Positions 17,613-26,166 of a stretch of DNA of 64,000 bases are shown one piece after another. The notes under the pieces are model-generated. The model saw only the letters and a program-made list of their open reading frames with translations, did not search any database and was not told the DNA's origin. Where the stretch lies: contig NZ_JADFCO010000058.1 in the NCBI RefSeq assembly GCF_015356755.1, forward strand, positions 37,862 to 101,861, read 5' to 3'. Positions within the stretch are counted from its first letter, which is position 1; each line of letters starts with the position of its first letter. Source of the DNA: Nonlabens antarcticus (lineage in GTDB: Bacteria > Bacteroidota > Bacteroidia > Flavobacteriales > Flavobacteriaceae). The position numbers and the translations under genes were made by a program.

Positions 17613-17816
17613 ATGTATCAGCAACAAAAAAAGGTAACAGCGGACGGCTCTATGGGAAGTAAATCAAAATCGAAACTTATGAAATCTTACAAAAACATCA
17701 AAAAGGAAGCGGGACTAAAAAAAACAAAAAAGGAAAACGCTCTGGATATAATAAGTAAATCACTTCAAAAAAACATAAACGCAAACTATCCGAAGGGTTC
17801 GGGTAGCCTTAATTAA
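17613..17816 (+). CDS. Small basic protein of unknown function
   Basis: About 67 residues, very rich in Lys, Ser and Asn. It starts at the ATG at 17613 (a TTG at 17607 would add two residues). There is no membrane segment or recognised motif. It ends 16 bases before the SSB gene and is probably cotranscribed with it. Nucleic-acid binding is plausible from the charge alone. Confidence 0.55.
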   Translation: MYQQQKKVTADGSMGSKSKSKLMKSYKNIKKEAGLKKTKKENALDIISKSLQKNINANYPKGSGSLN

Positions 17817-17832
17817 TCTTAATTCTTTTATT

Positions 17833-18189
17833 ATGAGTACTTTAAAAAATCACGTACAGTTAATCGGAAACGTTGGCCAAGAGCCACAAATCACGAACCT
17901 TGAAAGCGGTAAAAAGGTAGCCCGTCTTTCACTCGCCACAAATGAGTATTACAAAAACAGCGAGGGCGAAAAAATCCAAAATACCGAATGGCACACGATA
18001 GTAGCCTGGGGCAAAACTGCCGAAATCATCGAGAAATATGCCGGAAAGGGCAAAGAAATCGGGGTAACGGGAAAACTGAAATCCCGAAGCTACGAGGACA
18101 AGGACGGTATCAAAAGATATGTTACCGAAGTGGAAGCCAATGAAATCCTTTTGTTGGGAACTAAGAACGGCAATAATTCAGCCGATTAA
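17833..18189 (+). CDS. ssb: Single-stranded DNA-binding protein, element-encoded
   Basis: This 118-residue protein is almost entirely an OB-fold, with NHVQLIGNVGQEP at the start and the TEWHTIVAWGKTAEIIEKY and GKEIGVTGKLKSRSYED motifs of bacterial SSB. It ends NNSAD directly after the fold. The acidic C-terminal tail ending DDLPF or DDDIPF that recruits partner proteins in chromosomal SSBs is absent. Such short SSBs are common on mobile elements and protect transferred single-stranded DNA. Confidence 0.92.
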   Translation: MSTLKNHVQLIGNVGQEPQITNLESGKKVARLSLATNEYYKNSEGEKIQNTEWHTIVAWGKTAEIIEKYAGKGKEIGVTGKLKSRSYEDKDGIKRYVTEVEANEILLLGTKNGNNSAD

Positions 18190-18200
18190 TTTAAAAATAA

Positions 18201-18236
18201 AGAGGGCGTTTCCGTCTAAAGTTGCGCCCTCTTTTT
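18201..18236 (+). terminator. Terminator after ssb
   Basis: The stem AGAGGGCG/CGCCCTCT has a 16-base loop and is followed by TTTT. Confidence 0.75.
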
Positions 18237-18265
18237 CATTATCCATTAATTAAAATTAGATAACA

Positions 18266-18646
18266 ATGAAAACACAAGTTAACGAAATCAAAGAGGGATT
18301 GCAACATTTTCACGGTTCAGAAACCATATTTCAAATCCCATTATTAAGAACCCGTTACACAAACGGACTGAAATATTTGGCGGAAGCTGCCGAATGTTTT
18401 TGGCTCATTACGGACACTTCTATAATCGCAAAAAGCCTAATGAACCGAAGCGAATTTATTACTATCGACTTCAAGAGATTGTCCGAGGACAAACAGGATT
18501 TTACGGGCTACGAAGCTGAGATAATCTACACGGATGGAAATGATAATATTTTGGAAAAACACGGGTATCGGGCGACTGATTTTCCGCTCGATGAACTGCG
18601 GTTGTTTTTTGTAAATAATACACTGATGTTACCGAGCGAATACTAA
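18266..18646 (+). CDS. DUF6876 family ICE protein
   Basis: This 126-residue soluble protein has the block TRYTNGLKYLAEAAECFWLI near residues 29-48, characteristic of small ICE-borne proteins grouped as DUF6876. It ends in a FPLDELRLFF strand-helix. The function is unknown. It lies in the accessory block between ssb and the mobilization genes. Confidence 0.65.
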   Translation: MKTQVNEIKEGLQHFHGSETIFQIPLLRTRYTNGLKYLAEAAECFWLITDTSIIAKSLMNRSEFITIDFKRLSEDKQDFTGYEAEIIYTDGNDNILEKHGYRATDFPLDELRLFFVNNTLMLPSEY

Positions 18647-18667
18647 CCCCTTCAAAACCTAAAAATT

Positions 18668-18865
18668 ATGATCTATCTAAATTTTTCAGACCTGAACGGG
18701 GATGCCCAAGAACGTCTTTTGGAAAGTTCAAAAAAGGACGTCGAGCAAAAATTTGGCGATGATATTCGGAAGTATTCAAAAAAGCATTGCACCAATTTTG
18801 AGGTAATGATCGAGGAAGAAGCACGAAGGAATTTATACAGTTATACCTATGTGTTTAATATCTGA
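18668..18865 (+). CDS. Small ICE protein of unknown function
   Basis: A 65-residue acidic/basic mixed protein with no signal or membrane segment, 21 bases after the DUF6876 gene and followed by a terminator hairpin. I do not recognise a family; the position suggests an accessory protein in the same transcript. Confidence 0.6.
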   Translation: MIYLNFSDLNGDAQERLLESSKKDVEQKFGDDIRKYSKKHCTNFEVMIEEEARRNLYSYTYVFNI

Positions 18866-18885
18866 AATTGTCCAAATAGGAACGG

Positions 18886-18918
18886 AAAGACCTTTGAATT
18901 TTCAGAGGTCTTTTTTTG
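18886..18918 (+). terminator. Terminator before the mobilization region
   Basis: A 13-bp stem (AAAGACCTTTGAA with TTCAGAGGTCTTT, one wobble) is followed by a T-run. It separates the accessory transcript from the oriT/mobilization region. Confidence 0.8.
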
Positions 18919-19297
18919 CTAAAACATATCCAGTTCAATAAAAATCCTTATCTTTATTTCGCTGAAATTCAGCATTCAATTTTACGCAGGGGAATCCATT
19001 TTTTGACTTTCGCCGATAACCCTGCCCATCGAAAAATTACATAACGGGAAATCTTTTCCCTGAAATTGGCAATTGGCTTTTAGCCGAATTGTACGAAATT
19101 TTTGCCCCGAGAACTCGGGGCGAAAAGGAGTAGCAAGAGGGTAACACGCTGCGCGATGTTTCGGATTCCTTTTCGTTTTCAAATAGCTGATTATCAGCGA
19201 TTTGAATATATTTTAATTTCCTGACAATCAACGATTTGCGACAAACGGGCTGGAAACGCCCATTTTTAGGGAAGATTTTGCGACAAATCGGCGAAAT
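18919..19297. other. Candidate origin of transfer (oriT) region
   Basis: This 380-bp non-coding interval lies immediately upstream of the mobilization genes. It contains a perfect 8-bp inverted repeat GCCCCGAG-AA-CTCGGGGC (19104-19121) flanked by T- and A-tracts, and a following segment AGTAGCAAGAGGGTAACAC. Inverted repeats next to a nick site are typical of oriT. The assignment rests on position and structure; no nick sequence is recognised. Confidence 0.4.
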
Positions 19298-19678
19298 ATG
19301 GACACATTTATAGGAATTAGATTCAAAAAGGAAACAGCAAAACGTTTTCAAGAATTTTCAAGAACACACTTCAAATCGCATACAGAAGCGATGGCAACGA
19401 TGCTCGATTTTTTCTTCTACAACGAGATATCGCCAAAGGAAAAATTGGGTCCGACCGGTCGGACAATCGAAACTTCTATTAAGAAACGTATCAATGCGGT
19501 AATCGCTATAATGCGAGATATGGAAAAGACCCAAACCAAACCAACGGTCGCGATGATAGAATCACTTTTTCAAACGGAAACACCAACAAAGAAACCTTTG
19601 ATTTTAGAGAAGAAATTTTTAGAAAAAAAGAAGGAAGTGCGATTCAGAGAAAAGCAAAATCACAATAACGGACTTTAA
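19298..19678 (+). CDS. BfmA/BtgA-type mobilization protein
   Basis: This 126-residue basic protein starts with a short strand and helix pattern (FIGIRFKKETAKRFQEFSRTHFKSHTEAM) like a ribbon-helix-helix DNA binder. That resembles the small BfmA/BtgA mobilization proteins of Bacteroidota. Such proteins bind oriT and help the relaxase. It sits 11 bases before the relaxase gene and directly after the candidate oriT. Confidence 0.75.
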   Translation: MDTFIGIRFKKETAKRFQEFSRTHFKSHTEAMATMLDFFFYNEISPKEKLGPTGRTIETSIKKRINAVIAIMRDMEKTQTKPTVAMIESLFQTETPTKKPLILEKKFLEKKKEVRFREKQNHNNGL

Positions 19679-19689
19679 ATTTTTGAGCT

Positions 19690-20721
19690 ATGTATATCAC
19701 AATCACACCTCAAAAATTAGGAGGCACATATTCACAAAGTTCAGCGGATTTTGTGGGTTATTTAGAGAAAGAAAACCAAGGTCTTGAACAAGAGAATCTG
19801 GAACACTTTTTCAACCAATATGGCGATGAGATTTCAGCCGAAGAAGTCGTAAAAGATATCGATGGAAATGGTGCTAAATTGAAGAAGACCGAACCGAAAT
19901 TTTATTCCATAACGGTCAGTCCTTCAAAATACGAATTGAACAGATTACAGAACAGCAGCGAAGATTTAAAAAAGTACACTCGTGAGCTGATGAAGGATTA
20001 TGTGGCATCCTTCAATCGGGAAATTAACGGTCGCCCGATTACCATCGATGATATAAAATATTATGCAAAAATCGAACATCAACGAACCTTTAAGGGAACG
20101 GACTTTCAGATTAAAGAAAACCAACCCTACGCCACAAAAATACTTCAGCTCAAAAATGACATCCGTAAAATAGAAAGTGGAACACTAGAAGGGAATATAA
20201 AACGCAAAGAAAAGGAAATGGCAAAATTGGAACGTGAAGCACCACACCAACAGAACGGTAAACGAATCGTACAGGGAATGCAAAAAGATGGAAACCAAAG
20301 TCATATTCATATTATCGTGAGTAGAAAGGATGCTTCCAATACATTCAGCCTTTCGCCAGGGAGTAAACACAAAGCTTCGGAAGTGGAGATGCACGGTAAT
20401 AAAGTAAAACGTGGTTTTGACCGTGATAATTTTTTTCAGAGTGCCGAAAAAACCTTTGATAAGACTTTCGGCTATCAACGGAATTTTGCGGAGACCTACA
20501 AGGCAAGAAAGGATTTCACAAAGAATCCAAAAATCTATTTCGCATCATTGATGAAATTACCCACCAATGAAAAAGCATTGGCCTTCAAAATAATGGGCAA
20601 AGCGGGCATTCCGATGATTCCAAGTATTCCTGTTACGCAAGCGCAATTGGCAATGAAAATATTTAACAGGCTACGACGTGGTGCAGAAGTGGCCATTAAA
20701 TCAAGTTCCATAGGAATCTAA
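19690..20721 (+). CDS. Relaxase-like mobilization protein (DUF5712/MobB type)
   Basis: This 343-residue protein has the histidine pair H205-I-H207 in a SHIHIIVSRKD strand, which matches the metal-binding motif of HUH-type relaxases. It also has a YYAKIEHQR segment at residues 124-132 that may hold an active-site tyrosine and third histidine. Proteins of this kind lie between BfmA/BtgA and the coupling ATPase in flavobacterial ICEs. They nick oriT and pilot the strand. The neighbour spacing here (11 and 3 bases) indicates one operon. Confidence 0.8.
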   Translation: MYITITPQKLGGTYSQSSADFVGYLEKENQGLEQENLEHFFNQYGDEISAEEVVKDIDGNGAKLKKTEPKFYSITVSPSKYELNRLQNSSEDLKKYTRELMKDYVASFNREINGRPITIDDIKYYAKIEHQRTFKGTDFQIKENQPYATKILQLKNDIRKIESGTLEGNIKRKEKEMAKLEREAPHQQNGKRIVQGMQKDGNQSHIHIIVSRKDASNTFSLSPGSKHKASEVEMHGNKVKRGFDRDNFFQSAEKTFDKTFGYQRNFAETYKARKDFTKNPKIYFASLMKLPTNEKALAFKIMGKAGIPMIPSIPVTQAQLAMKIFNRLRRGAEVAIKSSSIGI

Positions 20722-20724
20722 ATT

Positions 20725-22305
20725 ATGCAGTTAGACAATCTCTTAACGGTTCTTTTAATTATTGGTTTAACCAGTACGGTTTTCTATGGAATGTTTCGGA
20801 TAAACAGATATGCGTTCATTATCAATTTTCTGATACTTGGTGTTCTTGTGGTTTATCTAAACGAAAAAACACAACTAATTTTAATAGCACTCTATTTGGT
20901 CTGTCCTCTCACATTAATTAATATAGGACTGTATGTATTCTTGCATAAAACTGAAAGCCCAAAAAATGATAATACCAAGTATCAAGTCAATTTTGACACT
21001 ACCAACGGAAACTTCAAATTGGATAATATTAAGCGTGGTGCATCGGTTATAGGTTCTGCAGGAAGCGGAAAGACCGAAAGTGTAGTTTATGGATTCCTGA
21101 AGCACTTCCGAAAAGAAGGCTTTTGCGGAATCCTCCACGATTACAAAGATTTTGAATTAACCGAAATGGCATATCCACTTTTCAAGGATAGCTCTATTCC
21201 ATTTAAGGTCATTTCCTTCGATAAAATCATCCATAGGGTAAATCCTATAGCACCTCGCTATTTGGAGAATGAGGAAAGCGTAAACGAAGTTTCAAGGGTG
21301 CTTATTGAAAACCTGTTGGAACAAAGAGAAAGTGGAACAACCGGCACGACAAAATTCTTCAATGATGCTGCCGAAGGTTTAATAGGAGGATTAATTTGGA
21401 AGCTGAAAACAGACTACCCTAAATATAGTACACTACCACATTTAATAGCAATTTACCAACATCTCGATACAGATAGCCTTATCCAATTTTTGGAAACCAA
21501 CACTACTTCAAGAGCAATGGCAGATGCGTTTATTAGCGGAAAAGATTCTGAAAGACAAACAGCAGGTGTGAAAAGTACTTTGGCCAATGCGTTAAAACGA
21601 ATTAGTACACAACGCATTTTTATGGTACTATCCGCAGACGAAGTGCCACTCAATATAAATAATGAAGAAAACCCAGCAGTCATTTCCATAGTGAATAATC
21701 CAAAATTTGAGACTTCGTATTCGCCTGTAATCGCAACAATTATTCATACAATTACAAAACAAATGAGTGTGCGGAATAGTGAACCTTCTTTTTTATTAAT
21801 GGAAGAAGCGCCAACCATTCGTTTATTGAATATGCATCGTATTCCTGCAACATTACGGAGTTATAATATCTCTACTATTTATGTGATGCAGGATAAAATT
21901 CAAAATGATATGATGTATGGCGATAAAGCGAGTAAAGCAATATTGAGCAATCTATCCTATCAATTCTTTGGAAAAGTAAACGACCCGGATACCGCCAAAT
22001 ATTACGAACGTTTTTTTGAAATTATTAAAGACCCAACTAAAAGTATTAGTCGTGGACATAACCTCGATTTTGATACTCGAATTACTACTGGAGAGAAGGA
22101 AATCCCAAAAATTAGGGCAGATGTTTTCTTTAGATTAAAACAAGGGGAGTTTATTACGTATGCAGACGGAAAGGATAAGAAGGTTCAGTTTAAATTAGCC
22201 AATATTCAAAGGGAATTTCCACAAGAAATAAATCGGTATTCCAACGTAGAATTAGAGGTTAATTTTGAACGAATTTATGATGAAGCGCGGTCGATATTTA
22301 ATTGA
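20725..22305 (+). CDS. Type IV coupling protein (VirD4/TraG-like ATPase)
   Basis: This 526-residue protein has three N-terminal hydrophobic segments (about residues 6-24, 28-46 and 50-73), then a Walker A motif GSAGSGKT (110-117). A VirD4-type FLLMEEAPTIRL Walker B and a STIYVMQDKIQND segment occur further on. These proteins link the relaxosome to the mating channel and pump DNA. The gene is the last of the plus-strand mobilization operon and converges on the Gabija-like helicase gene (14-base gap). Confidence 0.88.
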   Translation: MQLDNLLTVLLIIGLTSTVFYGMFRINRYAFIINFLILGVLVVYLNEKTQLILIALYLVCPLTLINIGLYVFLHKTESPKNDNTKYQVNFDTTNGNFKLDNIKRGASVIGSAGSGKTESVVYGFLKHFRKEGFCGILHDYKDFELTEMAYPLFKDSSIPFKVISFDKIIHRVNPIAPRYLENEESVNEVSRVLIENLLEQRESGTTGTTKFFNDAAEGLIGGLIWKLKTDYPKYSTLPHLIAIYQHLDTDSLIQFLETNTTSRAMADAFISGKDSERQTAGVKSTLANALKRISTQRIFMVLSADEVPLNINNEENPAVISIVNNPKFETSYSPVIATIIHTITKQMSVRNSEPSFLLMEEAPTIRLLNMHRIPATLRSYNISTIYVMQDKIQNDMMYGDKASKAILSNLSYQFFGKVNDPDTAKYYERFFEIIKDPTKSISRGHNLDFDTRITTGEKEIPKIRADVFFRLKQGEFITYADGKDKKVQFKLANIQREFPQEINRYSNVELEVNFERIYDEARSIFN

Positions 22306-22319
22306 ATTACAATGAAATT

Positions 22320-24128
22320 TTATTCAATATTTATGATTGAAATATCCTGACCAAATTTTGCTTTCAATTGAGCTTCGGTTATTTTTTCTGGGAATGCCAT
22401 AGCCAATAAGTGTTTAGGTCTAGACATAGCCACGTAGATTATGCGTTTCTTTTCCTTAATAAAATTCTCATTATCTGGCTCTAAATCTCTGAAATTAATA
22501 TTACTTGCGTGATTTCTTTCGTCAAAAAATATGAGAATCGCATCCAAAGTTTTTCCCTTTACTTGATGAACTGTGGTAAGCGAGCTGGTCTTTTCTATGT
22601 CCACCCGATTGAAATGGTCTGAAACGGGTTCGGAACGTGTAGATTTTAAAAAGAATTTTGATGTTTGTTTCAATCCAAAGTTTATTTCAAAATCGAGATT
22701 TAATACTTCCTTTACATAAGTAGGACACAAATCTGACCATTCCTCTACAGTAATTGACAGCTCTGGCAGTCCTTCTATAAATTTTATAATATGTGCATTA
22801 AATAAAAAATCAGTTTTTAGTTTAGCTCGTAAATGACCAAACTCTGAAAAAGTGAGACCTTGGTTTTCTAAGGTTATTACGATGTTTCTAGCAATGTTGA
22901 TAGCATCTTTCAAATTCTTGTCATCATATTCTATTTTTGCCGTGATTAGATCGTAAGCCAGTTGATTGTGCCAAGGTTTTTGTTGTGCATCCCTACCAAG
23001 CATTTTATTTCTTACGCCATTTCCCCTTACAACAACCTTCAATTTCTGGTAGCCTTTACCATTGCAGTACAACTCGAAATTGTTGATTATATCACCTCTA
23101 TCATCTGCTTTATAACGATAAATCATCAGAGATTCATTTAGGTCTATTTTACAGGCGCTTTTAATAGTGCGTTCCTCAACTGGTCTTAATAATGAAAAGC
23201 AATCTACAATACGCTGTGGCGACCTTCTATTATTAGATAAATCCAAACCTTGATAGTCTTCGTGGTTATATTTGTCCAGAAACAATTGAGGGTTGGCATC
23301 CCTGAATTCATATAAGCTTTGATATGGGTCGCCAATGAATTCAATATTCTTTAAACCCTGCTTATTCAATTCTTCGAAAATTTGATGTTGCATAAGCGAA
23401 TTATCCTGTGCTTCATCAACAATAATATGGGGAAACCTTTTGACCAACCATTTACTGATTCTTGGATTTTTTTTGAGAAGTCGTAAAGCAATATAGGCAG
23501 AATCATTAGTTGTTATAAGACCTTTTTCGAATTGCCATTTCTTAATATATTCGCAATACTTTTTAAAAACGGCTATATCAACTTTGTCAACTGAAGGAGC
23601 GTTGCCGTTCACGGAATAACTTCCATCTGGTTCTAATCTTATTTCTGATGGTAAGTATTGATAATAAATACTTCTGTTGGTTTTTGCCTTAAAAGAATTC
23701 ATAGGATTCTTTAGACCATCCACCAACTGACCTTTACTGTTCTTGTATTTGGTCTTCCAAAATGAATCTAAACGTTTGTTGTTTTCCAGAATTTGTGGTC
23801 TTGCAAAATTTCTTTCCAAGAGATAGTAAAAGGGTAACGTAATGTAAGTGTTGATAAAACTATCAATAGTACTTACCTGATGCGGATAATTTAAGGATTG
23901 ACCATTAAGTTCATTGTATGTTAAATTGATTTCATCCTTGGCAGCATTAGTAAAAGAAAGACAAGCAATTCCGGAATGATTGCCATAAGTACTTTTATAT
24001 TCTTTTTCAAGGTTGGTTATCTTTTGTGCAATTGCAGTTGTCTTTCCGCCACCAGGACAGGCATTTAAGACGACTCTGCCCTTTGCATCTAAATAATTTT
24101 GTAATTCTTCTGTAATATCTAATTTCAT
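22320..24128 (-). CDS. UvrD-family helicase, GajB-like partner of the OLD nuclease
   Basis: This 602-residue SF1 helicase has Walker A ACPGGGKTTA (residues 23-32), LSFTNAAKDEI (motif Ia), IIVDEAQDNS (Walker B), an FIGDPYQSLYEFR segment, a TVHQVKGKTLDAILIF motif V and a YVAMSRPKHLL motif VI. It begins 4 bases inside the OLD-nuclease gene (ATGA overlap). The OLD plus UvrD pair is the composition of the Gabija anti-phage system. In that system GajB responds to exposed DNA ends and GajA cleaves. At 602 residues it is longer than the usual GajB of about 500. Confidence 0.8.
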   Translation of the reverse strand: MKLDITEELQNYLDAKGRVVLNACPGGGKTTAIAQKITNLEKEYKSTYGNHSGIACLSFTNAAKDEINLTYNELNGQSLNYPHQVSTIDSFINTYITLPFYYLLERNFARPQILENNKRLDSFWKTKYKNSKGQLVDGLKNPMNSFKAKTNRSIYYQYLPSEIRLEPDGSYSVNGNAPSVDKVDIAVFKKYCEYIKKWQFEKGLITTNDSAYIALRLLKKNPRISKWLVKRFPHIIVDEAQDNSLMQHQIFEELNKQGLKNIEFIGDPYQSLYEFRDANPQLFLDKYNHEDYQGLDLSNNRRSPQRIVDCFSLLRPVEERTIKSACKIDLNESLMIYRYKADDRGDIINNFELYCNGKGYQKLKVVVRGNGVRNKMLGRDAQQKPWHNQLAYDLITAKIEYDDKNLKDAINIARNIVITLENQGLTFSEFGHLRAKLKTDFLFNAHIIKFIEGLPELSITVEEWSDLCPTYVKEVLNLDFEINFGLKQTSKFFLKSTRSEPVSDHFNRVDIEKTSSLTTVHQVKGKTLDAILIFFDERNHASNINFRDLEPDNENFIKEKKRIIYVAMSRPKHLLAMAFPEKITEAQLKAKFGQDISIINIE

Positions 24129-26056
24129 TCCGTTCCCTTCAAATGTTTTAGACTTTTAAGAATGTATTTTGGGATTACAAATTCCTTTCGGGCCCGTTTT
24201 ACATTTTTGAGAATGTAGAGGGAAAAGTTTTGGGAAAAATCACCTTTTGAGGGAAATGATTTCCAGAGTAGAATTGCTGCTTTTCTTTGTTGGTCATCAG
24301 TTAGTTCTTCGGAAACCACAGTATCAATATAATTTAAAATTGCTTCTGCTTTTTCAGGTCTTTTATTTTTAATGTATTTAAAGAGGAAATTATTTTGGAC
24401 ACCTTCTTTTGTTTTGGGAATATTCGCAAGTGCCAATTCATATTCGAGTGTCTTTTCGGCAAAGAAAATTTTTATAGTTTCTTTTTCCTTGATGGCTGAA
24501 GTGATGTTTGGAATTCTGGATGAGACTTCCGCATCTTGAATAGCAGCATCCAGTTCATTAAGTTTTTTATAATCCTCAACAAGAAGGTTGTCAAATGAAA
24601 ATTCTTTTTTCTTTGAGGCAGGAAACTTATCGTTGTCCGTTAAAATTGAAACAGGTTTGTCAATTGATTTGTCTGGTTGATTTGAATTAAATAAGTGGAT
24701 AAATGGATAAAAACTTGTGCCACCGATATTAACAAGTTCAATTCTGTAATCTTCTAACCGGTATTTATTAACTGCCGTAAAAGCTGAAATTAAAAGTTCT
24801 TCCGAAATGCCCTCTACGAAAAGAACAGATTTGGCAAATAACAATTGGGATTTGGTAACATCGATATACCTTTCCAATTGATTTTTTCTAAATTTAAAAT
24901 TTGCATCCCCCAATTTTTTAGCTTTGACAGTATCTTCAATAATTTCTTCCACAACCCTATTTTGAAATTGCTTGTTTAATCGAAATGCCTTGCCATCCAA
25001 TAAGATTAAGTTTTTTAAAGGCACTTTTGATGTTAATGTGGGCGAATGGGTAGTTATAAATAATTGGCTATTTTTAGAAGTACTGGAATCTCGTAAAAAA
25101 CTATATAAACTTAATTGAAGTTGTGGATGAAGGTGTGCTTCTGGTTCTTCAATAAGCAAAGCAAAATGAGGAATTTTAGTTTCTTCAATTTGGTCCTTTA
25201 TGTCCCCAAGTACGGTAGCTATATAAATAAGGTTATTTTGGCCTAAACTATTTTGCCAAAGTGAAAATCCATCCCCTGCCAAACTATCCCGATTATGAGG
25301 TAAAAAAGGTTTGATGGCGTTTACGATATATTCGGTTTTGGATTGCTCAATTTGAAGCCCTATCTGATTATCTTTAAATTGTTGATAGATTCCAGAAAGA
25401 TTATCATTTACGCCGTCACGAGTTTCGGAAACTTCTAATTGTGCCAAAAGCTCATCGTTAGCTTTTCTCATTATGCCTTCGATAATTTCTTCCGATTCAT
25501 TTTTCTCGACTCTTCTTTTTATAACCCGACCTAACACATTACCGCGACTTGTCAATAAATCGCGCGTGCTATCTCGCAAACCACTTAAATAATAATGTTG
25601 GAAAACAGAAAATGTGTTGAAGTCTGCTTTTTGACCTTCCACATTACCAGTAAAAAAAGAGGAAATGGGATATTTGCCACCTTTGTCCTCATAAGTTAAG
25701 GTTACCTTTGCATATTCATTAGTATCGTCCTCTGGATCTATAACCATATACTCATACAATGCACCTTTTTGAGAAGCGGACAAGCCTCTAAAACAAAAGG
25801 CGATAGTAATCTTCTCTTCCTTTTTTATAGTAAGTTTACCATCAGCATCTTTCTCTACACTTTCGTGAAAATCCGCGAATCCAACAGAAATATCTCGGAT
25901 AGGTTCGCCCATATTATAAAGTAATCTTATAGCATCAATTACTGCTGATTTGTTACTTCCGTTTTCTCCGATTAGTATATTAATACTTCGATTGAAATTG
26001 AGTTTCATTTCTTTGATTCCACGGAAATTTTGGATGAAAAGGTTGGATAAATACAT
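24125..26056 (-). CDS. OLD-family ATPase-TOPRIM nuclease, GajA-like
   Basis: This 643-residue protein has an N-terminal ABC-type ATPase: FIQNFRGIKEM start, Walker A, then LLIEEPEAHLHPQLQ (Walker B) and TTHSPTL. A TOPRIM nuclease domain follows with VLFVEGISEELL and SILTDNDKFP metal-binding acids. This is the class 2 OLD architecture next to a UvrD helicase, as in Gabija. The Walker A reads GENGSNKS (30-37), with Asn35 where Gly is normal. The start is 110 bases after the brxL stop with no visible terminator between, so it may share the BREX transcript. Confidence 0.82.
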   Translation of the reverse strand: MYLSNLFIQNFRGIKEMKLNFNRSINILIGENGSNKSAVIDAIRLLYNMGEPIRDISVGFADFHESVEKDADGKLTIKKEEKITIAFCFRGLSASQKGALYEYMVIDPEDDTNEYAKVTLTYEDKGGKYPISSFFTGNVEGQKADFNTFSVFQHYYLSGLRDSTRDLLTSRGNVLGRVIKRRVEKNESEEIIEGIMRKANDELLAQLEVSETRDGVNDNLSGIYQQFKDNQIGLQIEQSKTEYIVNAIKPFLPHNRDSLAGDGFSLWQNSLGQNNLIYIATVLGDIKDQIEETKIPHFALLIEEPEAHLHPQLQLSLYSFLRDSSTSKNSQLFITTHSPTLTSKVPLKNLILLDGKAFRLNKQFQNRVVEEIIEDTVKAKKLGDANFKFRKNQLERYIDVTKSQLLFAKSVLFVEGISEELLISAFTAVNKYRLEDYRIELVNIGGTSFYPFIHLFNSNQPDKSIDKPVSILTDNDKFPASKKKEFSFDNLLVEDYKKLNELDAAIQDAEVSSRIPNITSAIKEKETIKIFFAEKTLEYELALANIPKTKEGVQNNFLFKYIKNKRPEKAEAILNYIDTVVSEELTDDQQRKAAILLWKSFPSKGDFSQNFSLYILKNVKRARKEFVIPKYILKSLKHLKGTE

Positions 26057-26166
26057 ATTTAAATTAATGGTTGTTTTAGCTTATCAGTTTATCAATGTTT
26101 TTAATGGTTTTTAGAGATTCCTCCTTCACAAAAGGGAATACGCAATTTATCTATATTAAAAGAAGA

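Noticed and set aside
19037..19351. 104-codon minus-strand frame
   Set aside because: It covers the candidate oriT and the start of the mobilization gene; the composition is that of a chance frame.
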